In this document: one piece after another, positions 1 to 14,389 of the stretch
Layout: each line of letters opens with the position of its first letter
Position numbering within the stretch: position 1 is the stretch's first letter
Source: Megalopta genalis
Lineage: Eukaryota; Arthropoda; Insecta; Hymenoptera; Halictidae
Reading direction: 5' to 3'
DNA length: 64,000 nucleotides
NCBI RefSeq assembly: GCF_051020955.1
Contig: NW_027476324.1
Coordinates: forward strand, 186,001-250,000
The notes under the pieces: model-generated
What the model saw: the letters and a program-made list of their open reading frames with translations, nothing else
Database searches by the model: none
What the model was told of the DNA's origin: nothing
Program-made: the position numbers and the translations under genes

Positions 1-796
1 CATGCAGTTGAAGCTGAATCATGTATATCACAAGTATTTGAAGCTAAAATATTCGTTTCGCATGGATTCGAAGATAAGCCTTCCACTTCGCATTGATTTG
101 ATGCTAAATCATGTGTTTCGCAAGGATTTGAAGCTAACTCGTTTGTTTCGCATGCTGTTGAAGCTAACTCAAGTGTATCAAAAGTATTTGAAGCTACACC
201 ATTTGCTTCGCATGGATTCGAAGATCAGCCTCCTACTTCGCATTGATTTGAAGCTAAATCAGTTGTTTCTCATGGATTTGAAGATAACACATTTGTTTCG
301 CATGCTGTTGAAGCTAAATCATGTATATCACAAGTATCTGAAGCTAAACCATTTGTATCGCATGGGATCGAAGATAAGCCTCCTACTTCGCATTGATTTG
401 AAGCTAAATCATGCGTTTCGCAGAGATTTGAAGCTAACTCGTTTGTTTCGCATGCTGTTGAAGCTAAATCATATATATCACAAGTGTTTGAAGCTAAACC
501 ATTTGTTTCGCATTTATTCGAAGCTAAGCCTTCTACTTCGCATTGATTTGAGGCTAAATCATGTGTTTCGCTTGGTTTTGAAGCTAACTCGTTTGTTTCG
601 CATGCTGTTGAAGCTAAATCATGTATATCATAAGTATTTGAAGCTATATCATACGTTTCGCATGGATTCCAAGATAACCCTCCTAATTCGCATAGATTTG
701 AAGATAAATCATGTGTTTCGCTTGGATTTGAATGTAACTCATTTGTTTCGCATGCTGTTGAAGCTAAATCATGTATATCACAAGTATTTGAAGCTA
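1..796 (+). repeat. Duplicated array segment, copy 1 of the 2,251-bp-offset pair
   Basis: Positions 1 to about 796 match about 2,252 to 3,047 with only a few substitutions seen by eye (for example near 269 and 338). Both carry the same private variants (AAATATTCG, CAAGGATTTG, AACTCAAGTGTATCAAAAG). The match breaks where GAAGCTATATC in copy 1 meets GAAGCTAAACC in copy 2. Copy 1 may extend left of the window. Confidence 0.85.
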
Positions 797-2251
797 TATC
801 ATACGTTTCGCATGGATTCCAAGATAACTCTTCTAATTCGCATTGATTTGAATCTAAATCATGTGTTTCGCATGGATTTGAAGCTAACTCGTTTGTTTCG
901 CATGCTGTTGAAGCTAAATCATGAATATCACAAGTATTTGAAGCTAAACCATTTGTATCGCATGGGATCGAAGATAAGCCTCCTACTTCGCATTGGTTTG
1001 AAGCTAAATCATGTGTTTCGTATGGATTTGAAGCTAACTCGTTTGTTTCGCATGCTGTTGAAGCTAAATCATATATATCACAAGTATTTGAAGCTAAACC
1101 ATTTGTTTCGCATTTATTCGAAGCTAAGCCTTCTACTTCGCATTGATTTGAGGCTAAATCATGTGTTTCGCTTGGTTTTGAAGCTAACTCGTTTTTTTCG
1201 CATGCTGTTGAAGCTAAATCATGTATATCACAAGTATTTGAAGCTATATCATACGTTTCGCATTGATTCCAAGACAGCCCTTCTAATTCGCATTGATTTG
1301 AAGCTAAATCATGTGTTTCGCATGGATTTGAAGCTAACTCGATTGTTTCGCATGCTGTTGAAGCTAAATCATGTATATCACAAGTATTTGAAGCTAAACC
1401 ATTTGTTACGCATGGATTCGAAGATCAGCCTTCTACTTAGCATTGATTTGATGCTAAATCATGTGTTTCGCATGGATTTGAAGCTAACTCGTTTGTTTCG
1501 CATGCTGTTGAAGCTAAATCATATATATCACAAGTATTTGAAGCTAAACCATTTGTTTCGCATTTATTCGAAAGCTAAGCCTTGTACTTCGCATTGATTT
1601 GAGGCTAAATCATGTGTTTCGCTAGGTTTTGAAGCTAACTCGTTTTTTTTCGCATGCTGTTGAAGCTAAATCATGTATATCACAAGTATTTGAAGCTATA
1701 TCATACGTTTCGCATGGATTCCAAGACAACCCTTCTAATTCGCATTGATTTGAAGCTAAATCATGTGTTTCGCATGGATTTGAAGCTAACTCGATTGTTT
1801 CGCATGGTGTTGAAGCTAAATCATGTATATCACAAGTATTTGAAACTAAACCATTTGTTACGCATGGATTCGAAGATCTGCCTTCTACTTAGCATTGATT
1901 TGATGCTAAATCATGTGTTTCGCATGGATTTGAAGCTAACTCGTTTGTTTCGCATGCCGTTGAAGCTAAATCATATTATCACAAGTATTTGAAGCTAAAC
2001 CATTTGTTTCGCATTTATTCGAAGCTAAGCCTTCTACTTCGCATTGATTTGAGGCTAAATCATGTGTTTCGCTTGGTTTTGAAGCTAACTCGTTTTTTTC
2101 GCATGCAGTTGTAGCTAAATCATGTATATCACAAGTATTTGAAGCTAAACCATTTGTTTCGCATGGATTCGAAGATAAGCCTTCTACTTCGCATTGATTT
2201 TAATCTAAATCATGTGTTTCGCATGGATTTAAAGCTAACTCGTTTGTTTCG

Positions 2252-3047
2252 CATGCAGTTGAAGCTGAATCATGTATATCACAAGTATTTGAAGCTAAAA
2301 TATTCGTTTCGCATGGATTCGAAGATAAGCCTTCCACTTCGCATTGATTTGATGCTAAATCATGTGTTTCGCAAGGATTTGAAGCTAACTCGTTTGTTTC
2401 GCATGCTGTTGAAGCTAACTCAAGTGTATCAAAAGTATTTGAAGCTACACCATTTGCTTCGCATGGATTCGAAGATCAGCCTCCTACTTCGCATTGATTT
2501 GAAGCTAAATCAGTTGTTTCGCATGGATTTGAAGATAACACATTTGTTTCGCATGCTGTTGAAGCTAAATCATGTATATCACAAGTATTTGAAGCTAAAC
2601 CATTTGTATCGCATGGGATCGAAGATAAGCCTCCTACTTCGCATTGATTTGAAGCTAAATCATGCGTTTCGCAGAGATTTGAAGCTAACTCGTTTGTTTC
2701 GCATGCTGTTGAAGCTAAATCATATATATCACAAGTGTTTGAAGCTAAACCATTTGTTTCGCATTTATTCGAAGCTAAGCCTTCTACTTCGCATTGATTT
2801 GAGGCTAAATCATGTGTTTCGCTTGGTTTTGAAGCTAACTCGTTTGTTTCGCATGCTGTTGAAGCTAAATCATGTATATCATAAGTATTTGAAGCTATAT
2901 CATACGTTTCGCATGGATTCCAAGATAACCCTCCTAATTCGCATAGATTTGAAGATAAATCATGTGTTTCGCTTGGATTTGAATGTAACTCATTTGTTTC
3001 GCATGCTGTTGAAGCTAAATCATGTATATCACAAGTATTTGAAGCTA
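2252..3047 (+). repeat. Duplicated array segment, copy 2 of the 2,251-bp-offset pair
   Basis: This is the second copy of the segment at 1 to 796. The offset is fifteen 150-bp units plus one base, consistent with the single-base indels in the intervening array. Confidence 0.85.
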
Positions 3048-4390
3048 AACCATTTGCTTCGCATGGATTCGAAGATCAGGCTTCTACTTCGCATTGATTT
3101 GATGCTAAATCATGTGTTTCGCATGGATTTCATGCTAACTCGTCTGTTTCGCATGCTGTTGAAGCTAAATCATGTATATCACAAGTATTTGAAGCTATAT
3201 CACACGTTTCGCATGCATTCCAAGATAACCCTTCTAATTCGCATTGATTTGAAGATAAATCATGTGTTTCGCTTGGATTTGAAGATAACTCGATTGTTTC
3301 GCATGCTGTTGAAGCTAAATCATGTATATCACAAGTATTTGAAGCTAAACCATTTGTTACGCATGGATTCGGAGATCAGCCTTCTACTTAGCATTGATTT
3401 GATGCTAAATCATGTGTTTCGCTTGGTTTTGAAGCTAACTCGTTTTTTTCGCATGCTGTTGAAGCTAAATCATGTATATCACAAGTATTTGAAGCTAAAC
3501 CATTTGCTTCGCATGGATTCGAAGATCAGCCTTCTACTTCGCATTGATTTGATGCTAAATCATGTGTTTCGCATGGATTTGAAGCTAACTCGTTTGTTTC
3601 GCATGCTATTGAAGCTAAATCATGTATATCACAAGTATTTGAAGCTATATAATACGTTTCGCATGGATGCCAAGATAACCCTTCTAATTCGCATTGATTT
3701 GAAGCTAAATCATGTGTTTCGCATGGATTTGAAGCTAACTCGTTTGTTTCGCATGCTGTTGAAGCTAAATCATGTATATCATAAGTATTTGAAGCTATAT
3801 CATACGTTTCGCATGGATTCCAAGATAACCCACCTAATTCGCATAGATTTGAAGATAAATCATGTGTTTCGCTTGGATTTGAATGTAACTCATTTGTTTC
3901 GCATGCTGTTGAAGCTAAATCATGTATATCACAAGTATTTGAAGCTAAACCATTTGCTTCGCATGGATTCGAAGATCAGCCTTCTACTTCGCATTGATTT
4001 GATGCTAAATCATGTGTTTCGCATGGATTTCATGCTAACTCGTCTGTTTCGCATGCTGTTGAAGCTAAATCATGTATATCACAAGTATTTGAAGCTATAT
4101 CATACGTTTCCCATGCATTCCAAGATAACCCTTCTAATTCGCATTGATTTGAAGATACATCATGTGTTTCGCTTGGATTTGAAGATAACTCGATTGTTTC
4201 GCATGCTGTTGAAGCTAAATCATGTATATCACAAGTATTTGAAGCTAAACCATTTGTTACGCATGGATTCGGAGATCAGCCTTCTACTTAGCATTGATTA
4301 GATGCTAAATCATGTGTTTCGCTTGGTTTTGAAGCTAACTCGTTTGTTTCGCATGCTGTTGAAGCTAAATCATGTATATCACAAGTATTT
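2830..4390 (+). repeat. Overlapping direct duplication, offset 900 bp (six 150-bp units)
   Basis: About 2,830 to 3,490 matches 3,730 to 4,390 with a few substitutions. Shared private variants include ATAAGTATTTG, GATTTCATGCTAAC, CATGCATTCC and GATTCGGAGATCAG. The offset is exactly 900 bp, so the duplication kept the higher-order register. Confidence 0.82.
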
Positions 4391-5559
4391 GCAGCTAAAC
4401 CATTTGTTTCGCATTTATTCGAAGCTAAGCCTTCTACTTCGCATTGATTTGAGGCTAAATCATGTGTTTCGCTTGGTTTTGAAGCTAACTCGTTTTTTTT
4501 CGCATGCAGTTGTAGCTAAATCATGTATATCACAAGTATTTGAAGCTAAACCATTTGTTTCGCATGGATTCGAAGATAAGCCTTCTACTTCGTATTGATT
4601 TTAATCTAAATCATGTGTTTCGCATGGATTTAAAGCTAACTCGTTTGTTTCGCATGCAGTTGAAGCTGAATCATGTATATCACAAGTATTTGAAGCTAAA
4701 CTATTCGTTTCGCATGGATTCGAAGATAAACCTTCCACTTCGCATTGATTTGATGCTAAATCATGTGTTTCGCAAGGATTTGAAGCTAACTCGTTTGTTT
4801 CGCATGCTGTTGAAGCTAACTCAAGTGTATCACAAGTATTTGAAGCTAAACCATTTGCTTCGCATGGATTCGAAGATCAGCCTTCTACTTCGCATTGATT
4901 TGAAGCTAAATCATGTGTTCCGCATGGATTTTAAGCTAACTCGTTTGTTTCGCATGCAGTTGAAGCTAAATCATGTATATCACAAGTATTTGAAGCTAAA
5001 CCATTTGATTCCCTTGGTTTTGAACCTAAGCTTTCTACTTCGCATTGATTTGAAGATAAATCATGTGTTTCACTTGGATTTGAAGATAACTCATTTGTTT
5101 CGCATGCTGTTGAAGCTAAATCATGTATATCACAAGTATTTGAAGCTAAACCATTTGCTTCGCATGGATTCGAAGATCAGCCTTCTACTTCGCAATGATT
5201 TGATGCTAAATCATGAGTTTCGCATGGATTTGAAGCTAACTCGTTTGTTTCGCATGCTGTTGAAGCTAAATCATGTATATCACAAGTATTTGAAGCTATA
5301 TCATACGTTTCGCATGGATTCCAAGATAACCCTCCTAATTCGCATAGATTTGAAGGTAAATCATGTGTTTCGCTTGGATTTGAATATAACTCATTTGTTT
5401 CGCATGCTGTTGAAGCTAAATCATGTATATCACAAGTATTTGAAGCTAAACCATTTGCTTCGCATGGATTCGAAGATCAGCCTTCTACTTCGCAATGATT
5501 TGATGATAAATCATGAGTTTCGCATGGATTTGAAGCTAACTCGTTTGTTTCGCATGCTG

Positions 5560-6761
5560 TTGAAGCTAAATCATGTATATCACAAGTATATGAAGCTATA
5601 TCATACGTTTCGCATGGATTCCAAGATAACCCTTCTAATTCGCATTGACTTGAATCTAAATCATGTGTTTCGCATGGATTTGAAGCTAACTCGTTTGTTT
5701 CGCATGCTGTTGAAGCTAAATCATGTATATCACAAGTATTTGCAGCTAAACCATTTGTTACGCATGGATTCGAAGATCAGCCTTCTACTTCGCATTGATT
5801 TGAAGCTAAATCATTTGTTTCGCATGGACTAGAAGCTATCTCGTTTGTTTCGCATGCTGTTGAAGCTAAATCATATATATCACAAGTATTTGAAGCTAAA
5901 CCATTTGTTTCGCATTTATTCGAAAGCTAAGCCTTCTACTTCGCATTGATTTGAGGCTAAATCATGTGTTTCGCTTCGTTTTGAAGCTAACTCGTTTTTT
6001 TCGCATGCTGTTGAAGCAAAATCATGTATATCACAAGTATTTGAAGCTATATCATACGTTTCGGATGGATTCCAAGACAACCCTTCTAATTCGCATTGAT
6101 TTGAAGCTAAATCATGTGTTTCGCATGGATTTGAAGCTAACTCGATTGTTTCACATGGTGTTGAAGCTAAATCATGTATATCACAAGTATATGAAGCTAT
6201 ATCATACGTTTCGCATGGATTCCAAGATAACCCTTCTAATTCGCATTGACTTGAATCTAAATCATGTGTTTCGCATGGATTTGAAGCTAACTCGTTTGTT
6301 TCGCATGCTGTTGAAGCTAAATCATGTATATCACAAGTATTTGCAGCTAAACCATTTGTTACGCATGGATTCGAAGATCAGCCTTCTACTTCGCATTGAT
6401 TTGAAGCTAAATCATTTGTTTCGCATGGACTAGAAGCTATCTCGTTTGTTTCGCATGCTGTTGAAGCTAAATCATATATATCACAAGTATTTGAAGCTAA
6501 ACCATTTGTTTCGCATTTATTCGAAAGCTAAGCCTTCTACTTCGCATTGATTTGAGGCTAAATCATGTGTTTCGCTTCGTTTTGAAGCTAACTCGTTTTT
6601 TTCGCATGCTGTTGAAGCAAAATCATGTATATCACAAGTATTTGAAGCTATATCATACGTTTCGGATGGATTCCAAGACAACCCTTCTAATTCGCATTGA
6701 TTTGAAGCTAAATCATGTGTTTCGCATGGATTTGAAGCTAACTCGATTGTTTCACATGGTG
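5560..6761 (+). repeat. Tandem duplication of a 601-bp segment
   Basis: About 5,560 to 6,160 is followed directly by a near-identical copy at 6,161 to 6,761. Both contain the extra A in TTCGAAAGCTAAG, the GACTAGAAGCTATC variant and CGCTTCGTTTTG. The odd length of 601 comes from the one-base insertion carried in the unit. Related copies occur near 8,430 to 9,060 and 11,580 to 12,190. Confidence 0.85.
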
Positions 6762-9700
6762 TTGAAGCTAAATCATGTATATCACAAGTATTTGAAGCTA
6801 AACCATTTGTTACGCATGGATTCGAAGATCAGCCTTCTACTTAGCATTGATTTGATGCTAAATCATGTGTTTCGCATGGATTTGAAGCTAACTCGTTTGT
6901 TTCGCATGCTGTTGAAGCTAAATCATGTATATCACAAGTATTTGAATCTAAACCATTTGTTTCGCATTTATTCGAAGATAAGCCATCTACTTCGCATTGA
7001 TTTGAGGCTAAATCATGTGTTTCGCTTGGTTTTGAAGCTAACTCGTTTTTTTCGCATGCAGTTGTAGCTAAATCATGTATATCACAAGTATTTGAAGCTA
7101 AACCATTTGTTTCGCATGGATTCGAAGATAAGCCTTCTACTTCGCATTGATTTGATGCTAAATCATGTGTTTCGCATGGATTTAAAGCTAACTCGTTTGT
7201 TTCGCATGCAGTTGAAGCTGAATCATGTATATCACAAGTATTTGAAACTAAACTATTCGTTTCGCATGGATTCGAAGATAAGCCTTCCACTTCGCATTGA
7301 TTTAATGCTAAATCATGTGTTTCGCAAGGATTTGAAGCTAACTCGTTTGTTTCGCATGCTGTTGAAGCTAACTCAAGTGTATCAAAAGTATTTGAAGCTA
7401 AACCATTTGCTTCGCATGGATTCGAAGATCAGCCTTCTACTCCGCATTGATTTGAAGCTAAATCATGTGTTCCGCATGGATTTTAAGCTAACTCGTTTGT
7501 TTCGCATGCAGTTGAAGCTAAATCATGTATATCACAAGTATTTGAAGCTATACCATTTGATTCCCATGGTTTTGAAGCTAAGCTTTCTACTTCGCATTGA
7601 TTTGAAGATAAATCATGTGTTTCGCTTGGATTTGAAGATAACTCATTTGTTTCGCATGCTGTTGAAGCTAAATCATGTATATCACAAGTATTTGAAGCTA
7701 AACCATTTGCTTCGCATGGATTCGAAGATCAGCCTTCTACTTCGCATTGATTTGAGGCTAAATCATGTGTTTCGCTTGGTTTTGAAGCTAACTCGTTTGT
7801 TTCGCATGCTGTTGAAGCTAAATCATGTATATCACAAGTATTTGAAGCTAAACCATTTGTATCGCATGGGATCAAAGATAAGCCTCCTACTTCGCATTGA
7901 TTTGAAGCTAAATCTTGTGTTTCGCATGGATTTGAAGCTAACTCGTTTGTTTCGCATGATGTTGAAGCTAAATCATATATATCACAAGTATTTGAAGCTA
8001 AACCATTTGTTTCGCATTTATTCGAAGCTAAGCCTTCTACTTCGCATTGATTTGAGGCTAAATCATGTGTTTCGCTTGGTTTTGAAGCTAACTCGTTTGT
8101 TTCGCATGCTGTTGAAGCTAAATCATGTATATCACAAGTATTTGAAGCTATATCATACGTTTCGCATGGATTCCAAGATAACCCTCCTAATTCGCATAGA
8201 TTTGAAGATAAATCATGTGTTTCGCTTGGATTTGAATATAACTCATTTGTTTCACATGCTGTTGAAGCTAAATCATGTATATCACAATTATTTGAAGCTA
8301 AAGCATTTGCTTCGCATGGATTCGAAGATCAGTCTTCTAATTCGCATTGATTTGATGCTAAATCATGTGTTTCGCATGGATTTGAAGCTAACTCGTTTGT
8401 TTCGCATGCTGTTGAAGCTAAATCATGTATTTCACAAGTATATGAAGCTATATCATACGTTTCGCATGGATTCCAAGATAACCCTTCTAATTCGCATTGA
8501 CTTGAATCTAAATCATGTGTTTCGCATGGATTTGAAGCTAACTCGTTTGTTTCGCATGCTGTTGAAGCTAAATCATGTATATCACAAGTATTTGCAGCTA
8601 AACCATTTGTTACGCATGGATTCGAAGATCAGCCTTCTACTTCGCATTGATTTGAAGCTAAATCATCTGTTTCGCATGGACTAGAAGCTATCTCGTTTGT
8701 TTCGCATGCTGTTGAAGCTAAATCATATATATCACAAGTATTTGAAGCTAAACCATTTGTTTCGCATTTATTCGAAAGCTAAGCCTTCTACTTCGCATTG
8801 ATTTGAGGCTAAATCATGTGTTTCGCTTGGTTTTGAAGCTAACTCGTTCTTTCGCATGCTGTTGAAGCAAAATCATGTATATCACAAGTATTTGAAGCTA
8901 TATCATACGTTTCGCATGGATTCCAAGACAACCCTTCTAATTCGCATTGATTTGAAGCTAAATCATGTGTTTCGCATGGATTTGAAGCTAACTCGATTGT
9001 TTCGCATGGTGTTGAAGCTAAATCATGTATATCACAAGTATTTGAAGCTAAACCATTTGTTACGCATGGATTCGAAGATCAGCCTTCTACTTAGCATTGA
9101 TTTGATGCTAAATCATGTGTTTCGCATGGATTTGAAGCTAACTCGTTTTTTTCGCATGCAGTTGTAGCTAAATCATGTATATCACAAGTATTTGAAGCTA
9201 AACCATTTGTTTCGCATGGATTCGAAGATAAGCCTTCTACTTCGCATTGATTTTAATCTAAATCATGTGTTTCGCATGGATTTAAAGCTAACTCCTTTGT
9301 TTCGCATGCAGTTGAAGCTGAATCATGTATATCACAAGTATTTGAAACTAAACTATTCGTTTCGCATGGATTCGAAGATAAGCCTTCCACTTCGCATTGA
9401 TTTAATGCTAAATCATGTGTTTCGCAAGGATTTGAAGCTAACTCGTTTGTTTCGCATGCTGTTGAAGCTAACTCAAGTGTATCAAAAGTATTTGAAGCTA
9501 AACCATTTGCTTCGCATGGATTCGAAGATCAGCCTTCTACTTCGCATTGATTTGAAGCTAAATCATGTGTTCCGCATGGATTTTAAGCTAACTCGTTTGT
9601 TTCGCATGCAGTTGAAGCTAAATCATGTATATCACAAGTATTTGAAGCTAAACCATTTGCTTCGCATGGATTCGAAGATCAGCCTTCTACATCGCATTTA

Positions 9701-12214
9701 TTTGATGCTAAATCATGTGTTTCGCATGGATTTGAAGCTTACTCGTTTGTTTCGCATGCTGTTGAAGCTAAATCATGTATATCACAAGTATTTGAAGCTA
9801 TATAATACGTTTCGCATGGATTCCAAGATAACCCTTCTAATTCGCATTGATTTGAATCTAAATCATATGTTTCGCATGGATTTGAAGCTAACTCGTTTGT
9901 TTCGCAGGCTGTTGAAGCTAAATCATGTAATCACAAGTATTTGCAGCTAAACCATTTGTTACGCATGGATTCGAAGATCAGCCTTCTACTTCGCATTGAT
10001 TTGAAGCTAAATCATGTGTTTCCTATGGATTTGAATCTAACTCGTTTATTTCGCATGCTGTTGAAGCTAAATCATGTATATCACAAGTATTTGAAGCTAT
10101 ATCATTTGTTTCGCATGGATTCGAAGATAACCCTTCTAATTCGGATTGATTTGAGGCTAAATCATGAGTTTCGCTTGGATTTGAAGCTAACTCGTTTGTT
10201 TCGCATGCAGTTGAAGCTAAACCATGCATATCACAAGTATTTGAAGCTAAACCATTTGGTTCGCATTTATTCGAAGCTAAGCCTTCTACTTCGCATTGAT
10301 TTGAGGCTAAATCATGTGTTTCGCTTGGTTTTGAAGCTAACTCGTTTGTTTCGCATGCTGTTGAAGCTAAATCATGTATATCACAAGTATTTGAAGCTAA
10401 ACCATTTGTTTCGCATGGATTCGAAGATAAGCCTTCTACTTCGCATTTATTTGAAGCTAAATCATGTGTTCCGCATGGATTTTAAGCTAACTCGTTTGTT
10501 TCGCATGCAGTTGAAGCTAAATCATGTATATCACAAGTATTTGAAGTTAAACCATTTGATTCCCATGGTTTTGAAGCTAAGCTTTCTACTTCGCATTGAT
10601 TTGAACCTAAATCATGTGTTTCGCATGGATTTGAAGCTAACTTGATTGTTTCGCATGGTGTTGAAGCTAAATCATGTATATCACAAGTATTTGAAGCTAA
10701 ACCATTTGTTACGCATGGATTCGAAGATCAGCCTTCTACTTAGCATTGATTTGAAGCTAAATCATGTGTTTCGCATGGATTTGAAGCTAACTCGTTTTTT
10801 TCGCATGCAGTTGTAGCTAAATCATGTATATCACAAGTATTTGAAGCTAAACCATTTGTTACGCATGGATTCGAAGATCAGCCTTCTACTTAGCATTGAT
10901 TTGAAGCTAAATCATGTGTTTCGCATGGATTTGAAGCTAACTCGTTTTTTTCGCATGCAGTTGTAGCTGAATCATGTATATCACAAGTATTTGAAACTAA
11001 ACTATTCGTTTCGCATGGATTCGAAGATAAGCCTTCCACTTCGCATTGATTTGATGCTAAATCATGTGTTCCGCATGGATTTGAAGCTAACTCGTTTGTT
11101 TCGCATGCTGTTGAAGCTAAATCATATATATCACAAGTATTTGAAGCTAAACCATTTGTTTCGCATTTATTCGAAGCTAAGCCTTCTACTTCGCATTGAT
11201 TTGAGGCTAAATCATGTGTTTCGCTTGGTTTTGAAGCTAACTCGTTTGTTTCGCATGCTGTTGAAGCTAAATCACGTATATCACAAGTATTTGAAGCTAT
11301 ATCATACGTTTCGCATGGATTCCAAGATAACCCTCCTAATTCGCATAGATTTGAAGATAAATCATGTGTTTCGCTTGGATTTGAATATAACTCATTTGTT
11401 TCACATGCTGTTGAAGCTAAATCATGTATATCACAAGTAGTTGAAGCTAAACCATTTGCTTCGCATGGATTCGAAGATCAGTCTTCTAATTCGCATTGAT
11501 TTGATGCTAAATCATGTGTTTCGCATGGATTTGAAGCTAACTCGTTTGTTTCGCATGCTGTTGAAACTAAATCATGTATATCACAAGTATATGAAGCTAT
11601 ATCATACGTTTCGCATGGATTCCAAGATAACCCTTCTAATTCGCATTGACTTGAATCTAAATCATGTGTTTCGCATGGATTTGAAGCTAACTCGTTTGTT
11701 TCGCATGCTGTTGAAGCTAAATCATGTATATCACAAGTATTTGCAGCTAAACCATTTGTTACGCATGGATTCGAAGATCGGCCTTCTACTTCGCATTGAT
11801 TTGAAGCTAAATCATCTGTTTCGCATGGACTAGAAGCTATCTCGTTTGTTTCGCATGCTGTTGAAGCTAAATCATATATATCACAAGTATTTGAAGCTAA
11901 ACCATTTGTTTCGCATTTATTCGAAAGCTAAGCCTTCTACTTCGCATTGATTTGAGGCTAAATCATGTGTTTCGCTTGGTTTTGAAGCTAACTCGTTTTT
12001 TTCGCATGCTGTTGAAGCAAAATCATGTATATCACAAGTATTTGAAGCTATATCATACGTTTCGCATGGATTCCAAGACAACCCTTCTAATTCGCATTGA
12101 TTTGAAGCTAAATCATGTGTTTCGCATGGATTTGAAGCTAACTCGATTGTTTCGCATGGTGTTGAAGCTAAATCATGTATATCACAAGTATTTGAAGCTA
12201 AACCATTTGTTACG

Positions 12215-14020
12215 CATGGATTCGAAGATCAGCCTTCTACTTAGCATTGATTTGATGCTAAATCATGTGTTTCGCATGGATTTGAAGCTAACTCGTTTGT
12301 TTCGCATGCTGTTGAAGCTAAATCATGTATATCACAAGTATTTGAATCTAAACCATTTGTTTCGCATTTATTCGAAGATAAGCCATCTACTTCGCATTGA
12401 TTTGAGGATAAATCATGTGTTTCGCTTGGTTTTGAAGCTAACTCGTTTTTTTCGCATGCAGTTGTAGCTAAATCATGTATATCACAAGTATTTGAAGCTA
12501 AACCATTTGTTTCGCATGGATTCGAAGATAAGCCTTCTACTTCGCATTGATTTTAATCTAAATCATGTGTTTCGCATGGATTTGGAGCTGACTCGTTTGT
12601 TTCGCATGCAGTTGAAGCTGAATCATGTATATCACAAGTATTTTCGGCTAAACCATTTGTTTCGCATGGATTCGAAGATAACCCTTCTACTTCGCATTGA
12701 GTTTAATCTAAATCATGTGTTTCGCATGGATTTGAAGCTAACTCGTTTGTTTCGCATGCTGTTGAAGCTAAATCATGTATATCACAAGTATTTGAAGCTA
12801 AACCATTTGTTTCGCATGGATTCGAAGATAAGCCTCTTACTTCGCATTGATTTGAAGCTAAATCATGTGTTTCGCATGGATTTGAAGCTAACTCGTTTGT
12901 TTCGCATGCTGTTGAAGCTAAGTCATGTATATCACAAGTATTTGCGGCTAAACCATTTGTTTCGCATGGATTCGAAGATAAGCCTTCTACTTCGCATTGA
13001 TTTTAATCTAAATCATGTGTTTCGCATGGATTTGGAGCTGACTCGTTTGTTTCGCATGCAGTTGAAGCTGAATCATGTATATCACAAGTATTTTCGGCTA
13101 AACCATTTGTTTCGCATGGATTCGAAGATAACCCTTCTACTTCGCATTGAGTTTAATCTAAATCATGTGTTTCGCATGGATTTGAAGCTAACTCGTTTGT
13201 TTCGCATGCTGTTGAAGCTAAATCATGTATATCACAAGTATTTGAAGCTAAACCATTTGTTTCGCATGGATTCGAAGATCAGCCTTCTACTTAGCATTGA
13301 TTTGATGCTAAATCATGTGTTTCGCATGGATTTGAAGCTAACTCGTTTGTTTCGCATGCTGTTGAAGCTAAATCATGTATATCACAAGTATTTGAATCTA
13401 AACCATTTGTTTCGCATTTATTCGAAGATAAGCCATCTACTTCGCATTGATTTGAGGATAAATCATGTGTTTCGCTTGGTTTTGAAGCTAACTCGTTTTT
13501 TTCGCATGCAGTTGTAGCTAAATCATGTATATCACAAGTATTTGAAGCTAAACCATTTGTTTCGCATGGATTCGAAGATAAGCCTTCTACTTCGCATTGA
13601 TTTTAATCTAAATCATGTGTTTCGCATGGATTTGGAGCTGACTCGTTTGTTTCGCATGCAGTTGAAGCTGAATCATGTATATCACAAGTATTTTCGGCTA
13701 AACCATTTGTTTCGCATGGATTCGAAGATAACCCTTCTACTTCGCATTGAGTTTAATCTAAATCATGTGTTTCGCATGGATTTGAAGCTAACTCGTTTGT
13801 TTCGCATGCTGTTGAAGCTAAATCATGTATATCACAAGTATTTGAAGCTAAACCATTTGTTTCGCATGGATTCGAAGATAAGCCTCTTACTTCGCATTGA
13901 TTTGAAGCTAAATCATGTGTTTCGCATGGATTTGAAGCTAACTCGTTTGTTTCGCATGCTGTTGAAGCTAAGTCATGTATATCACAAGTATTTGCGGCTA
14001 AACCATTTGTTTCGCATGGA
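12215..14020 (+). repeat. Overlapping direct duplication, offset 1,050 bp
   Basis: About 12,215 to 12,970 matches 13,265 to 14,020. Both contain TTTTCGGCTAAACC, GATTTGGAGCTGAC and GATTGAGTTTAATC-like variants. A second internal duplication with a 450-bp offset (about 12,523 to 12,800 against 12,973 to 13,250) lies within it. Both offsets are multiples of 150 bp. Confidence 0.8.
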
Positions 14021-14389
14021 TTTGAAGCTAACTCGTTTGTTTCGCATGCTGTTGAAGCTAAATCATGTATATCACAAGTATTTGAAGCTAAACCATTTGT
14101 TTCGCATGGTTTCGAAGATAAGCCTCTTACTTCGCATTGATTTGAAGCTAAATCATGTGTTTCGCATGGATTTGAATCTAACTCGTTTGTTTCGCATTCT
14201 GTTGAAACTAAATCATGTACATCACAAGTATTTGAAGCTGATCCATTTGCTTCGCATGGATTCGAAAATCAGCCTTCTACTTCGCATTGATTAGATGCTA
14301 AATCATGTGTTTCGCATGGGTTTGAAGCTAACTCGTTTGTTTCGCATGCAGTTGAATCCATATCACTTATATTTTCAAGTATGTTAAGC

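Larger units (their letters stand above)
1..14340 (+). repeat. Tandem array domain A: 30-bp monomers in a 150-bp higher-order unit
   Basis: The whole stretch is a head-to-tail array. Five distinct 30-bp monomers recur in fixed order, giving a 150-bp unit; the junction CATTGATTTG recurs at about 91, 241, 391 and 541. Read in one plus frame the five monomers are FEAKSCVSHG, FEANSFVSHA, VEAKSCISQV, FEAKPFVSHG and FEDKPSTSH followed by TGA, a handy way to tell them apart. The 30-bp phase is broken by rare one- or two-base indels: an extra A in TTCGAAAGCTAAG near 1570, 5924, 6525, 8775 and 11924; an eighth T near 1645 and 4495; losses near 1975, 8847 and 9929. This domain lacks the 29-bp GTGTTCGCATGG monomer and the CTTCGCGTTGA block seen later. 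No gene, RNA gene or other mobile element is visible. It continues beyond the left edge. Confidence 0.97.

Noticed and set aside
2139..4301. A 720-codon plus-strand open frame (and similar long ones across the window) that could suggest a giant repeat protein
   Set aside because: The frame is a monotonous Leu/Lys/Arg/His ten-residue repeat produced by a 30-bp period with no stop in that phase. Similar-length frames occur in other phases and on the other strand. Scattered one-base indels end it arbitrarily, and no promoter, unique exon or domain is seen.
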